DNA from: Arthrospira sp. PCC 9108
GTDB lineage: Bacteria; Cyanobacteriota; Cyanobacteriia; Cyanobacteriales; Microcoleaceae
Length of the DNA stretch: 64,000 nt
Assembly: GCA_016745315.1 (NCBI GenBank)
Contig: CP066886.1
Coordinates: 124,001 to 188,000 of the forward strand
Reading direction: 5' to 3'
The position numbers and the translations under genes are program-made. The notes beneath the pieces were generated by a model. The model was not told the origin of the DNA and did no database searches. It saw only the letters and a program-made list of their open reading frames with translations. Positions 25,167 through 34,373 of this stretch are shown here, piece after piece; position 1 is the first letter of the stretch, and each line of letters opens with the position of its first letter.

Positions 25167-26054
25167 TTAAATCTCAGCGTAAGCACGCTCAACTAAACGT
25201 CGCGCCAGAGTCTGAATACCCGTATGAGTGTAGTAGTTAGTGGTCATGTCTAGGAAAGCCGCCACATAATCCAACTTATCGTCAGCGATATCAACAAAAC
25301 TCTGGAGGTTGCTAACTACCTTAGAAGGTGTCAATTCATGATCGCTAACAAAACCACTCATCCAACCCGTGACCGAGTTAAAACTTTCCTGAACAAAATG
25401 CAACTTTCCGTCTGGGTCTCCCCCAGGAATCATGGGATTAATCCGTTTAAAACCCTCACTTTTCTCCAATTCAGAGGGAGTCAAATTCGCAATAATACTC
25501 AACCCCTTTTGAATAAAATCAGGACCCAAAGGAATTAACCCATCCAAACAGACCAAAGCCGCCATACGCATGATAGACTCGCCGCCATAGTTAGCCAGAG
25601 AAGCGACAAAATCGCCGATACTATCCCCAGGAATGCCATTAATTTGGCAAAATGCCACCAATTCAGTGACCACCTTTAAAGATAAATCGATCGCCTGTGC
25701 TTTATCAGCTTTGGGGGTCAAGTTCCCCAGGAAACCGAGAAAACTGACATTCTGACTAATTTTATTAGCCAGCGCCGCCGTCCCCAAAGCCGTCCCCGCG
25801 CTGTCAATGGTTTGATATAGCCAAAGTGCGCGCTGGTAGCCCTGAGATTTATCATTATAAAGCCAGAGGGCGCGCTCACTGATATCCTGAATCAGACCCG
25901 GATCATCCTCCCCAGTGATAGTTTTAACGGTATTTTCAAAACCTACCAAATTATCCCACTGACCAGGAACCGCAAAATCTAGCCCCCGCAATACCATCAC
26001 AGTTATCCCACCGGTAGGGAGTTCATCAACCAATTCAATAATAGACTTACTCAC
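25167..26054 (-). CDS. Hypothetical protein, 295 residues
   Basis: A soluble helical-looking protein starting at ATG 26054. It begins MSKSIIELVDELPTGGITVM and contains many alternating Ala/Leu-rich helices (ALWLYQTIDSAGTALGTAAL; SLKVVTELVAFCQINGIPGD) with no motif I recognise. No signal peptide or membrane span is apparent. The next gene on this strand starts upstream at 26592 and ends 34 nt before this ATG, so the two may be co-transcribed. Function unknown. Confidence 0.7.
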   Translation of the reverse strand: MSKSIIELVDELPTGGITVMVLRGLDFAVPGQWDNLVGFENTVKTITGEDDPGLIQDISERALWLYNDKSQGYQRALWLYQTIDSAGTALGTAALANKISQNVSFLGFLGNLTPKADKAQAIDLSLKVVTELVAFCQINGIPGDSIGDFVASLANYGGESIMRMAALVCLDGLIPLGPDFIQKGLSIIANLTPSELEKSEGFKRINPMIPGGDPDGKLHFVQESFNSVTGWMSGFVSDHELTPSKVVSNLQSFVDIADDKLDYVAAFLDMTTNYYTHTGIQTLARRLVERAYAEI

Positions 26055-26088
26055 AATGCAGGCTCCTTGCTCCCAAAAACTTGACAGA

Positions 26089-26592
26089 TTAACGTAATTG
26101 TGCTAAACCAGAGAGATTAAAATTTTGTAACCAGACTTCACGATCGCTGGGAGTAAAAGACTCAGAACTAGATTGAACCTTAACCTGAAAGCGATCGCCT
26201 ACCAATAGCGCCGTAGTGTTTCTACCCTGAGTCACCGCCGGATATCCACCAATTCTCTGGGTAGACTCCTGAAACTTGCGGGCGGCGCTAGGGTTATTAG
26301 CCAAATCATTAATCGATAGCAGCGCCAGAGCATCACCACCACGAGAAAGTTGCGCTTGAGCAAATCCCTCTTTTTCTTGGCGGAAGGTAACACTATAGCC
26401 ATCGGCACCCCTGGGAAAATATCGGTTAAACTGACCGCCAGGGAGAGGTTGAGCATCTGCGACCTGTTGAACAGCCCCGGTAGTACCAGTATCAGGCGTG
26501 CTGGTGGTTAGATCTCCGCAGCCGGAAACCAGCACCGATAGACTCAGGACAACCGCCCAGACTAACTTGGGAAAATAGTTGATTTTGATCAT
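26089..26592 (-). CDS. Predicted lipoprotein
   Basis: From ATG 26592 (MIKINYFPKL) the protein has 167 residues with a signal peptide ending in the lipobox LVSGC; an upstream start at 26628 would add 12 residues that do not look like a signal sequence. The mature part (FNRYFPRGADGYSVTFRQEK; QSSSESFTPSDREVWLQNFN) is a single small domain without a motif I know. It is presumably anchored in the plasma or outer membrane. It lies just upstream of the 295-residue gene on the same strand. Confidence 0.75.
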   Translation of the reverse strand: MIKINYFPKLVWAVVLSLSVLVSGCGDLTTSTPDTGTTGAVQQVADAQPLPGGQFNRYFPRGADGYSVTFRQEKEGFAQAQLSRGGDALALLSINDLANNPSAARKFQESTQRIGGYPAVTQGRNTTALLVGDRFQVKVQSSSESFTPSDREVWLQNFNLSGLAQLR

Positions 26593-26790
26593 GGTTCCCC
26601 ATTTGTGGAAGGACAGCGAATGGGACATTAGCCAAAAAGCTAATCTGATTTTATGCTATCGGTGAACTACACAAGCATTATCTGGATTTCCTGACTCAAT
26701 GATGATTAATTAAACTTGTATCAAAGGAGATATCGAGATTTTCTCATAGCAAGCTAAAATCTACGGTTTAACTTCTATGGTTATTGCAGC

Positions 26791-28182
26791 ATGGTCAATC
26801 TCACACCAAATCCGAGTTTTAGTGTCACCCTGCGCTTACAATTGCCCAATAAAGCGGGTAAGCTGGCCAGTGTTGTTCAGGCGATCGCCAATACTGGGGG
26901 AAATATGGGTCCGATTGATCTGATCGAACAAACTCTCCATACCACCGTCAGGGAGTTCACCGTTGATGCTTCGAGTACAGAACACGCCGAGGAAATTATC
27001 GAATCGGTCAAAAATCTACCCGAATCAAAGCTGCTGAAAGTTTACGATCGCACTTTTAACCTACATCGCAGCGGCAAAATTAGCATTCATAGCAAAATCC
27101 CCCTTAAATCCCAAAGCGACCTAGCCATGGCTTATACTCCCGGTGTGGGTCGCATTTGTCGGGCGATCGCCGATGACCCAGAACAGGTCTATAATCTCAC
27201 CATTAAACAAAATACCGTCGCCATTGTCACCGATGGTAGTGCAGTTTTGGGTCTGGGAAATTTAGGACCCGGAGGGGCTTTACCTGTCATGGAAGGTAAG
27301 GCTATGCTGTTCAAGGAATTTGCCGATATTGATGCCTTTCCTATCTGTCTGGATACTCAAGACCCTGATGCGATCGTAGAAACCGTCAAAAATATCGCCC
27401 CGGTGTTTGGTGGCATCAATTTAGAGGATATCGCCGCCCCTCGCTGTTTTGAGATTGAAGCGCGACTGCGAGAAATTCTTGATATTCCCATATTTCACGA
27501 TGACCAACATGGTACGGCTATTGTCAGTTTAGCTGCTTTAATCAATGCCCTGAAGTTGGTTAACAAATCCATAGAGGAGGTCAAGATTGTTTTAAATGGG
27601 GCGGGGGCTGCGGGAATTGCGATCGCCCGACTTCTCCGAAAAGCTGGGGCTACTCAAATTATGATGTGTGATTCTCACGGTATTCTCTCCAAGGGGCGAT
27701 CGGACCTCACCCCCCAAAAACAAGAATTTGCTGTCGAGTTATCTGGGACTATTGCTGATGCTATGAAAGGGGCTGATGTGTTTATGGGGATCAGTGTTCC
27801 CGGTGTGATCACCAGGGAAATGGTTAAATCTATGGCTAGTGATCCCATTGTATTTGCTATGGCTAACCCCATTCCTGAAATTCAGCCGGAATTAATCACT
27901 GATGATGTGGCGATCATTGCTACCGGACGCAGTGATTATGCTAATCAAATCAATAATGTTTTGGCATTTCCTGGCATTTTCCGGGGGGCTTTGGACTGTC
28001 GGGCTTCCACTCTGACTATGAGTATGTATTTGGAAGCGGCGGCGGCGATCGCTGCTTTGGTGACAGCTAATGAGTTGAGCCCTGAAAATATTGTCCCCTC
28101 CGTTTTTGATAAGCGTGTGGCGATCGCTGTAGCTGCAGCCGTCTCCCATACTGCGCGCCAAGAAGGAATTGCTCGCCGTTAG
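26791..28182 (+). CDS. NAD(P)-dependent malic enzyme with N-terminal ACT domain
   Basis: A 463-residue oxaloacetate-decarboxylating malate dehydrogenase that yields pyruvate and CO2. Residues about 8-85 form an ACT-like domain (VTLRLQLPNKAGKLASVVQA), a regulatory amino-acid-binding fold. The catalytic part follows with AYTPGVGRICRAI, the malate-binding IFHDDQHGTAIV segment, and the dinucleotide-binding loop VLNGAGAAGIAIARLL. Cofactor preference cannot be fixed from this. In cyanobacteria malic enzyme supplies pyruvate and NADPH. A perfect hairpin sits just after the stop. Confidence 0.92.
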   Translation: MVNLTPNPSFSVTLRLQLPNKAGKLASVVQAIANTGGNMGPIDLIEQTLHTTVREFTVDASSTEHAEEIIESVKNLPESKLLKVYDRTFNLHRSGKISIHSKIPLKSQSDLAMAYTPGVGRICRAIADDPEQVYNLTIKQNTVAIVTDGSAVLGLGNLGPGGALPVMEGKAMLFKEFADIDAFPICLDTQDPDAIVETVKNIAPVFGGINLEDIAAPRCFEIEARLREILDIPIFHDDQHGTAIVSLAALINALKLVNKSIEEVKIVLNGAGAAGIAIARLLRKAGATQIMMCDSHGILSKGRSDLTPQKQEFAVELSGTIADAMKGADVFMGISVPGVITREMVKSMASDPIVFAMANPIPEIQPELITDDVAIIATGRSDYANQINNVLAFPGIFRGALDCRASTLTMSMYLEAAAAIAALVTANELSPENIVPSVFDKRVAIAVAAAVSHTARQEGIARR

Positions 28183-28192
28183 AGTTGAACTA

Positions 28193-28210
28193 TTGGGGGA
28201 ATTTTCCCCC
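28193..28210 (+). terminator. Hairpin after malic enzyme gene
   Basis: The 18-nt palindrome TGGGGGAATTTTCCCCCA lies 10 nt past the malic enzyme stop and can form a 7-8 bp GC-rich stem. No T tract follows, so termination is only a reasonable guess. Confidence 0.5.
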
Positions 28211-28400
28211 ACTCCTACTCACCATTCCCAAAATTGCCATAAATACCCGCTCACAGCCTGGCCAACTGGTTGAATTTCATGATCAAAATGTCAACAACTA
28301 CTCTATTATATTGGGCGGGGAGTTTTGAACAGGCTCCACCTCTATGATACGGGGCGCATATTTTAGATCAATCATAATATTGACAGGAGAAACTCAATCA

Positions 28401-28934
28401 ATGGAGCAAAGAGGTGTAACAGTCTGGTTTACAGGCTTGAGTGGCGCGGGTAAAACCACCATTAGTCAAGCTGTAGCCGAAAAGCTGAAATCTCAGGGAT
28501 ATAAATTAGAAATTTTAGATGGGGATATCGTCCGCACTAACTTAACCAAAGGCTTAGGGTTTAGCAAAGAAGACCGCGATGAGAATATTCGCCGCATTGG
28601 CTTTGTTTCTCATTTGTTAACTCGCAACGGTGTGATTGTATTTGTTTCGGCAATTTCTCCCTATCGAGAAATTCGTGAGGAAGTCCGTCAACGGATTGGT
28701 GATTTTGTCGAAGTCTTTGTTAATGCGCCCTTAAATGTTTGTGAAGACAGGGATGTTAAAGGACTCTATCAACGGGCTAGGGCTGGTGAAATTAAAGGCT
28801 TTACTGGTATTGATGACCCCTACGAATCTCCCCTAAATCCTGAGATTGAATGTCGCACCGACCTCGAAGAACTTTCGGAAAGTGTTGATAAGGTGATTCA
28901 AAGTTTACAAAAATTGGGTTATTTAGGAGCTTGA
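28401..28934 (+). CDS. cysC: Adenylylsulfate kinase (APS kinase)
   Basis: APS kinase phosphorylates adenylylsulfate to PAPS, the sulfate donor for sulfotransferases and for reduction. ATG 28401 (MEQRGVTVWFTG) is preceded by AGGAGA at 28385-28390; a longer start at 28344 is not supported. The P-loop is GLSGAGKT (residues 12-19), and the APS-binding DGDIVRTNLTKGLGFSKEDR follows. At 177 residues it is a complete stand-alone enzyme. A sulfotransferase domain sits at the left edge of the window, but 27 kb away, so no operon link is implied. Confidence 0.95.
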   Translation: MEQRGVTVWFTGLSGAGKTTISQAVAEKLKSQGYKLEILDGDIVRTNLTKGLGFSKEDRDENIRRIGFVSHLLTRNGVIVFVSAISPYREIREEVRQRIGDFVEVFVNAPLNVCEDRDVKGLYQRARAGEIKGFTGIDDPYESPLNPEIECRTDLEELSESVDKVIQSLQKLGYLGA

Positions 28935-29120
28935 ATAACTCCCGATTCTCAGGGAGGTAACAGGGACTAAGCCAGCACTGAGGGGAATTGATTAACTCTC
29001 CCCTTGGGGTTCTGGCTAACTCTATTAGGTTCCTCGCTTCAATGCTAATATCCAACCTCTGGGATGCTGTTTAACTGCAATTAATCAGATAATTATCAAT
29101 ATATTAATGGTCAATTATCC

Positions 29121-29642
29121 ATGAGTGACTTATATATTTCTTGGTCTGAATATCACCAAAAAATCGAAGTTTTAGCAGCTAAAATATATCAATCCCAGTG
29201 GGAGTTTAATCATATTATTTGTTTGGCTAGGGGAGGGCTGCGAGTTGGGGATATACTCTCGCGTATTTATGATTTACCTCTAGGGATTTTGGCGGCTTCT
29301 TCCTATGGCGGACCGGGGGGAAAAATCCGAGGAGAACTTCATATCGCCCATCATCTTAGCATGACTACAGAAAATTTGGGCGATCGCATTTTGTTAGTAG
29401 ATGATTTAACTGATTCTGGGATTAGTCTTCAACGTTCGATGGTTTGGTTAACAGAACACTACCCTGATGAGATTACGGAAATTCGTACAGGAGTAATCTG
29501 GTATAAAAGTTGTTCTACCTTTGTCCCCGATTATTATGCGGATTTTCTGAGTAATAATCCCTGGATTCATCAACCCTTTGAATATTATGAACAAATCCAG
29601 CCCGCCGATTTAGTCCACAAGGTGAATGGACTAGATTCTTAA
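29121..29642 (+). CDS. Phosphoribosyltransferase family protein
   Basis: A 173-residue type I phosphoribosyltransferase. The PRPP-binding signature is ILLVDDLTDSGISL (residues 90-103), and the GGLRVGDILSR stretch (38-48) corresponds to the PPi loop. It most resembles the small xanthine/hypoxanthine-guanine type, which salvages purines, but base specificity is not readable. ATG 29121 is preceded by AT-rich DNA. The next genes on this strand are a regulator and a glycosyltransferase, spaced by 90-180 nt, so operon membership is uncertain. Confidence 0.85.
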   Translation: MSDLYISWSEYHQKIEVLAAKIYQSQWEFNHIICLARGGLRVGDILSRIYDLPLGILAASSYGGPGGKIRGELHIAHHLSMTTENLGDRILLVDDLTDSGISLQRSMVWLTEHYPDEITEIRTGVIWYKSCSTFVPDYYADFLSNNPWIHQPFEYYEQIQPADLVHKVNGLDS

Positions 29643-29734
29643 ACAAAATTAACGTTTAACGCCAAGGTATCATATATTTGATAGTCTTAATGGTTGTTAA
29701 ACTGTACACTAAAGCAAACCACAGTTGAAAGCTA

Positions 29735-30160
29735 ATGTCAGAGATTGAATCGAATCTCCAGATCTTGATGCGAACCTTGAGACGGAGACTGCATTTATCC
29801 CAAGAAGGGTTAGCCCAAAAACTTGGGGTGTCTCGTGGTAGTGTCAATCGTTGGGAAAATGGTCGCGGTGAACCTTCTCAAGCGATTCTTAATAGTATTC
29901 ACCATCTATGGGAATCGGTATGTGATGAAGATGAGCCCGAAGCCAGAACCTCTTACCTCAATAATGTGCCCAAATTCCGACAGTCTGATGTAATGCGGAT
30001 TTTAGGAGTATCTCACCAACGGGTCAGAACTTTGCGTATTCGCCAGACCCTAAAATTTTATTGGGATGAAGAAATGAATACTTGGGTTACATCAGAAATC
30101 GAAATCAAACGTTATCTACGTCGCAAAGGAAAACGATTAAAATACAAGGAAATGCAGTAA
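29735..30160 (+). CDS. DNA-binding protein with XRE-type and second helix-turn-helix
   Basis: A 141-residue protein. Residues about 8-60 are a Cro/C1-type HTH: LHLSQEGLAQKLGVSRGSVN followed by RWENGRGEPS. After an acidic linker (DEDEPE) a second region, FRQSDVMRILGVSHQRVRTL and on to WVTSEIEIKRYLRRKGKRLK, resembles a MerR/excisionase-type HTH with a basic tail. Two different HTH units in one short protein suggest recognition of a composite site. Target genes are unknown; the gene stands alone with about 90 nt upstream. Confidence 0.8.
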   Translation: MSEIESNLQILMRTLRRRLHLSQEGLAQKLGVSRGSVNRWENGRGEPSQAILNSIHHLWESVCDEDEPEARTSYLNNVPKFRQSDVMRILGVSHQRVRTLRIRQTLKFYWDEEMNTWVTSEIEIKRYLRRKGKRLKYKEMQ

Positions 30161-30342
30161 TCAAGCCCTAGCCCTATGTTCGATATTCCTAGCCCCAGAC
30201 GATACGCCCATAAACCTATCCCAGGGCGGTTAGTTTTCATCTGTTTACAGCTACCCAAAGGGACGGGAAGCGATCGCCTCTGCTGTCACAGTGCATCGGA
30301 CTAATTATAGCACAAAATTACTCGAGTTAATCAACTAATAAT

Positions 30343-31422
30343 ATGACTCCAACAAGCTGGAAATTACTATTTATATCAACCCCCGTAGGTCCCCTAGGTT
30401 CAGGATTAGGCGGGGGAGTCGAATTAACATTATTGAATATGGCAAAAGCCTTAAAAAGCCGAGGTCATGATATAACCGTTGTTGCGCCTTCTGGGTCAGT
30501 GTTAGAGTCCCTATCAATTATAGAAATTCCGGGGGAACTACAACCGATCGCCCAAAATCAAGACCGAGATTCTCTGATTACCATACCCGAAAATTCTGTG
30601 TTAGGAAATATGTGGGAATATGGGCGACAGGTACAGACAAACTATCATGCAATTGTCAATTGTGCCTTTGATTGGTTACCATTTTATCTCACCCCCTTTT
30701 TCGATACTCCCATCGCTCATTGGGTCAGTATGGCTTCCCTAATTTCCGCCTTAGATCAGATAGTTGGTCAGGTGATGAAACAGTTTCCGGGGACTGTCGG
30801 ATTTCATAGCCATACCCAAGCCGCCACCTTTGGTTCAGACCTAGACTATGCTTGTTTAGGAAGTGGCTTAGAAATGGAGCGCTATCAGTTTTGTGAGCAA
30901 CCCCATCAACAACTAGCTTGGATGGGTCGTATTTCCCCGGAAAAAGGCTTAGAGGATGCGGTGGCGGCGGCGGCTCAAACAGGTATCCCTCTGGAAATTT
31001 TTGGCAAAATTCAGGATGATCAATATTGGCAAAATATCCTGAATACTTATCCGAATGCACCCTTAAATTACCGGGGATTTTTGAAGACAGATGAACTACA
31101 ACAGGGTCTGCGTCAATGTCGGGGTTTATTAATGACTCATCGCTGGGTAGAAGCCTTTGGAAATGTCGCTATTGAAGCCTTAGCCTGTGGGGTTCCCGTG
31201 ATTAGTTATCGACGGGGAGGACCCGCCGAAATTGTCCGAGATGGTGAAACGGGTTGGCTAGTTGAACCCGACAGCGTAACGGGTTTGGTCGATGCGATCG
31301 CCAAATTAGAGCAAATTGACCGCCGCCAATGTCGCGCTGTAGCCGAAAAGGAATATTCCTTAGCAGCTTTAGGCGATCGCTTAGAAAAATGGTTATCTGA
31401 TGTTACCCGGCTTAAAAATTGA
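30343..31422 (+). CDS. Glycosyltransferase family 4, similar to pteridine glucosyltransferases
   Basis: A 359-residue GT-B glycosyltransferase. The N-terminal donor/acceptor part begins LLFISTPVGPLGSGLGGGVE (about 9-28), and the C-terminal domain has WMGRISPEKGLEDAV and the nucleotide-sugar E-x7-E motif region EAFGNVAIEALACGVPVISY. The N-terminus and overall pattern recall the cyanobacterial UDP-glucose:tetrahydrobiopterin glucosyltransferase (BGluT), which makes BH4-glucoside; that identity is from memory of the family, and a general GT4 role remains possible. Its 3' end overlaps the convergent [2Fe-2S] gene by 11 nt. Confidence 0.75.
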   Translation: MTPTSWKLLFISTPVGPLGSGLGGGVELTLLNMAKALKSRGHDITVVAPSGSVLESLSIIEIPGELQPIAQNQDRDSLITIPENSVLGNMWEYGRQVQTNYHAIVNCAFDWLPFYLTPFFDTPIAHWVSMASLISALDQIVGQVMKQFPGTVGFHSHTQAATFGSDLDYACLGSGLEMERYQFCEQPHQQLAWMGRISPEKGLEDAVAAAAQTGIPLEIFGKIQDDQYWQNILNTYPNAPLNYRGFLKTDELQQGLRQCRGLLMTHRWVEAFGNVAIEALACGVPVISYRRGGPAEIVRDGETGWLVEPDSVTGLVDAIAKLEQIDRRQCRAVAEKEYSLAALGDRLEKWLSDVTRLKN

Positions 31423-31768
31423 ACTGAGGATGTATCCTAGGATTGAGTTTTTCCTGGACAGGTTTTCCTCCCTGTAAATGTTGGCTGGCGATCGCCTCCA
31501 CATCCTCCGGTTGAACTCGATAGTACCAAGTCTCATCGGGAATTACCCGCACCGTCGGACCTATATTACACTGTCCTAGACAGCCACTAGCCTCCACCTT
31601 CACATTAGGGATATCTGCATCCTCAAAGGCTTTCAGAGTCTCCTGGGAACCATTCCGCAAGCAGGACTGATGCTGACAAACCAGGACACACCGAGATTGA
31701 TCGGAAGTCGTTTGTGGTTGGGGTGGCTGGGTTTCTGGCATTTGGGAGGTTTTGCTAAAAATTTCCAT
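31412..31768 (-). CDS. Thioredoxin-like [2Fe-2S] ferredoxin
   Basis: A 118-residue protein with a thioredoxin-like [2Fe-2S] domain. The cluster ligands are in VCQHQSCLRNGS (a C-x4-C pair) and EASGCLGQCNIGP (a C-x3-C pair), the spacing of the Aquifex-type thioredoxin-like ferredoxins and of NuoE/HoxE C-terminal domains. The partner is unknown; it may pass electrons to a dehydrogenase. ATG 31768 follows an unremarkable gap to the T/E-rich membrane protein gene, which ends upstream of its neighbours. A 40-residue N-terminal Gln/Ser/Pro-rich arm precedes the domain. Confidence 0.85.
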   Translation of the reverse strand: MEIFSKTSQMPETQPPQPQTTSDQSRCVLVCQHQSCLRNGSQETLKAFEDADIPNVKVEASGCLGQCNIGPTVRVIPDETWYYRVQPEDVEAIASQHLQGGKPVQEKLNPRIHPQFNF

Positions 31769-31809
31769 ACTCCCATTATGTACAAAACCCGATCGCTAAA
31801 GCCAGGCTA

Positions 31810-32724
31810 TCATTGCTGAGAAGGTCTCACCTCCAAAACCCCCCTATCTGTAAATACCACCTCAAATACCACTGTCTGACCCGAAGTTTCCGCCGCCATA
31901 GCATCAGATTCCACTAGAGCAGGTAGAGGGGTATTATCAACGTTTTCGGAAGCCTCAGAAGACTTAGGTTCAAATTCAGCGATCGCCCCCGTCGGAGTCA
32001 CTGTCACCATATAACTGACCGCCGTAGGAACCGGGGTTCCTTTCACAGTCCAAGCCCGGTCAATTTTATCGTAAATAATATTATTCAATTCTTCAATATT
32101 CACCGTCGTCTCAGGAGCTGCCGCCACCTCGTTTCCCGTGGTCATCTCAGCCGTAGGAGTTGGGTCAGGAGTCATGGCTGCTTCAGTTTCCGGGGACTCT
32201 GATACTGCTGTAGTTTCTGGTGTAGTTTCTGGTGTAGTTTCTGGAGTCGTTTCTGGAGTCGTAGCAGTAATATCCTCCGTAGTTTCTGGGGTCTGAGGTT
32301 CAGAAGCGATCGCATCAGGAGTTTCTGTTGTCTCCGTCGCCGTTGTCTCCTCTACTGGTGCCGGAGTCGCCGCCGTTTCTGGTGCATCAGTAGTTGTCGC
32401 TGCTGTTGTTTCCTCTGGAGTAGTTTCTGCCGTTTCTTCCACCACAGAGGCGGCGGGAGTAGTCACCACTTCCATACTACCCTCAGATTCGGTCGCCATA
32501 GTCGTCTCTTCTTCCGACTGAGTTGTGGTTGTGGTAGCTGGGTCAGGACTAACCATCAGCGACCCAACCACCGCCATCATCACCACCACAATTAGGGCTA
32601 CAATAGACCCAGTTTTGAGCGCCGGGGACATTTCTGAGGTAGTCGTGGAATTATTGACATTTTGCTGAGGGATAAGTGGTTCATTTTCCGGGGTTTCCGG
32701 GGAATTATCTTTATGGGAATACAT
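31810..32724 (-). CDS. Membrane-anchored Thr/Glu-rich protein with C-terminal domain
   Basis: A 304-residue protein: a short cytosolic start, one transmembrane helix (SIVALIVVVMMAVVGSLMV, about residues 39-57), then roughly 150 residues almost entirely Thr, Glu, Pro and Ala, including a four-fold TTPE tandem encoded by a 12-nt repeat around 32210-32265. The last 90 residues form a folded-looking domain (IIYDKIDRAWTVKGTPVPTA; VFEVVFTDRGVLEVRPSQQ) that might resemble a TonB-like module. The disordered stretch could span the periplasm. I know no family name. Confidence 0.75.
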   Translation of the reverse strand: MYSHKDNSPETPENEPLIPQQNVNNSTTTSEMSPALKTGSIVALIVVVMMAVVGSLMVSPDPATTTTTQSEEETTMATESEGSMEVVTTPAASVVEETAETTPEETTAATTTDAPETAATPAPVEETTATETTETPDAIASEPQTPETTEDITATTPETTPETTPETTPETTAVSESPETEAAMTPDPTPTAEMTTGNEVAAAPETTVNIEELNNIIYDKIDRAWTVKGTPVPTAVSYMVTVTPTGAIAEFEPKSSEASENVDNTPLPALVESDAMAAETSGQTVVFEVVFTDRGVLEVRPSQQ

Positions 32725-32985
32725 ATTCAGACACCTCTGATGATATCAATGTAAATTCGCGCTATATTGTAGATGCTTTCCGTAGTCTTGCCAACCTCTG
32801 GCTGGCTGGCTTCCAATTAAACCAGGATTTTTAATACTTAAAAATATGGGTATTTTTGAAAGTAAGTGTGAGGCGATCGCCTCCATTTTGTGACAAAAGC
32901 GATCGCCAGCAACACCAAACCCCAAAACACAGACCGATTTTATAGTATCCCAGTAATTATTAAAGTAACTGATTATACCAAAACC

Positions 32986-34316
32986 CTAGCGCAGATTGAG
33001 AATTGCAGATACCGCCGCCAGACTTTCCTCATACAAAACATCTCGGCCCCAGCGTTGTAGCTGTTGCGCCATCAGATATTCTGCCTTTTGGTCTGTAACC
33101 GAAGTCACTTGTTCAGTCTGACAGGATTGGGCAGTACCTCCCGCCTCCATACGCATACAGCCAGTAGTTTCCGAACAGAGAATAGTGCAGCAATTAGCGC
33201 GAGGATTAGTAGAAGTCAGGCGCAGACCCACCAAATCTCCCGGAATTTCCCCAGTATCTGCCATAGGAATAGCAGCCAGTTCCCCAATAATCTCCTGATT
33301 ATCAGGACCACGGAACTTAACGTGCTTGAGGTCATAGTCTCCCCCCGACTCAGTAAACTCCACTGGTTCCCACTGCAAACGACTAGCAAACCAACCCAAG
33401 AACATCAAAGCCTGAGCCGCATTACCCTTTTCATAGTCGAGAGTAATATGGTCAATATCCCCAAGAGACATCCGACGTTCTGGGGGGTCAAAAGTAGCAG
33501 CCGCCAACTCCTGCCAAGGCGAGAGCCGATGCCAATTCAAATCAGCAATGTAGGTTTCTTGATCAATAAGTTCCTGCATTTTGAGTAATTCCGATTCCGG
33601 GTCGCTGAAATAACAGGAATCGACAATCACACAATTACTGCAACAGGACAAATGCTTAAACAATTCTTGTTCCGGGTTAGGGGTAGCCTTCCACCAGACA
33701 AACTTAGGCAAATCCGGAATCAATAGGGATGTTACCACATGGCCCACCCTTTCCAAAGCCGCCTTAGTACCTCGGAGGGTGACATATTCACAACAGATCA
33801 AACCCTCTTCCTTATTGTTTTTTATGGGACAATAGGCAGAAACCTGGGCAGTAACTCCGGTATCTTCTCCCAAAGTAGGACACAGGGTGATAATGCGGCA
33901 GGGATTTTGGTTAGCAATAGTTTCGCTGATGCTAAATCCGCGAGCATCAATATTTCTAATCTTTCTCTGTTCTGGGGTAAGTTTAGCAAACTCAGCCCGT
34001 AGGTGTTCCAGGGTATCCGAATCTACCCGCCCGGTAATCGGCAATTGATAAGCCTTTTGAGCATCACGAACAGCATCACGGGTCTGTGTACCATGAATAC
34101 CATCGATCGCCCCTTTATAAAAGCTCAAACCCCCAGGACTTGCTGAAACTCTTCGGGTTCATAGATTACCATACTAAAAGTAGCAGCCCTAGTAGCGATC
34201 GCCGCCGTTTTACCCTGACCGGAACTTTGACTAAGCCAGATGCTATCAAGTTCTGCCTCAATTTCGCTCAGAGAAATATCCTTTGGTTTTTGGAGTGCAA
34301 CAAGTGGTGTATTCAT
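32986..34316 (-). CDS. opcA: Glucose-6-phosphate dehydrogenase assembly protein OpcA, frameshifted in this sequence
   Basis: OpcA helps cyanobacterial G6PDH assemble into its active, redox-controlled form. The N-terminus at ATG 34316 (MNTPLVALQKPKDISLSEIE) runs into a stop at 34125 because the run 34130-34134 (five C on +) is one base short. Adding one base joins it to the second frame through LGGLSFYKGAIDGIHGTQ and then on to IRNIDARGFS and the stop at 32986, giving 443 residues, the normal length. A peptidoglycan-binding-like GIHGTQTRDAVRDAQ repeat is visible at the joint. It follows zwf directly, as in most cyanobacteria. Confidence 0.9.
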
Positions 34317-34373
34317 ACTTAACTCAGTAGCTATTGATTGAACGCGAACAAAAGTTATAGACAGACCCAAATA

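Noticed and set aside
33064..33588. Long + strand frame opposite opcA
   Set aside because: It is the shadow of opcA coding on the other strand.
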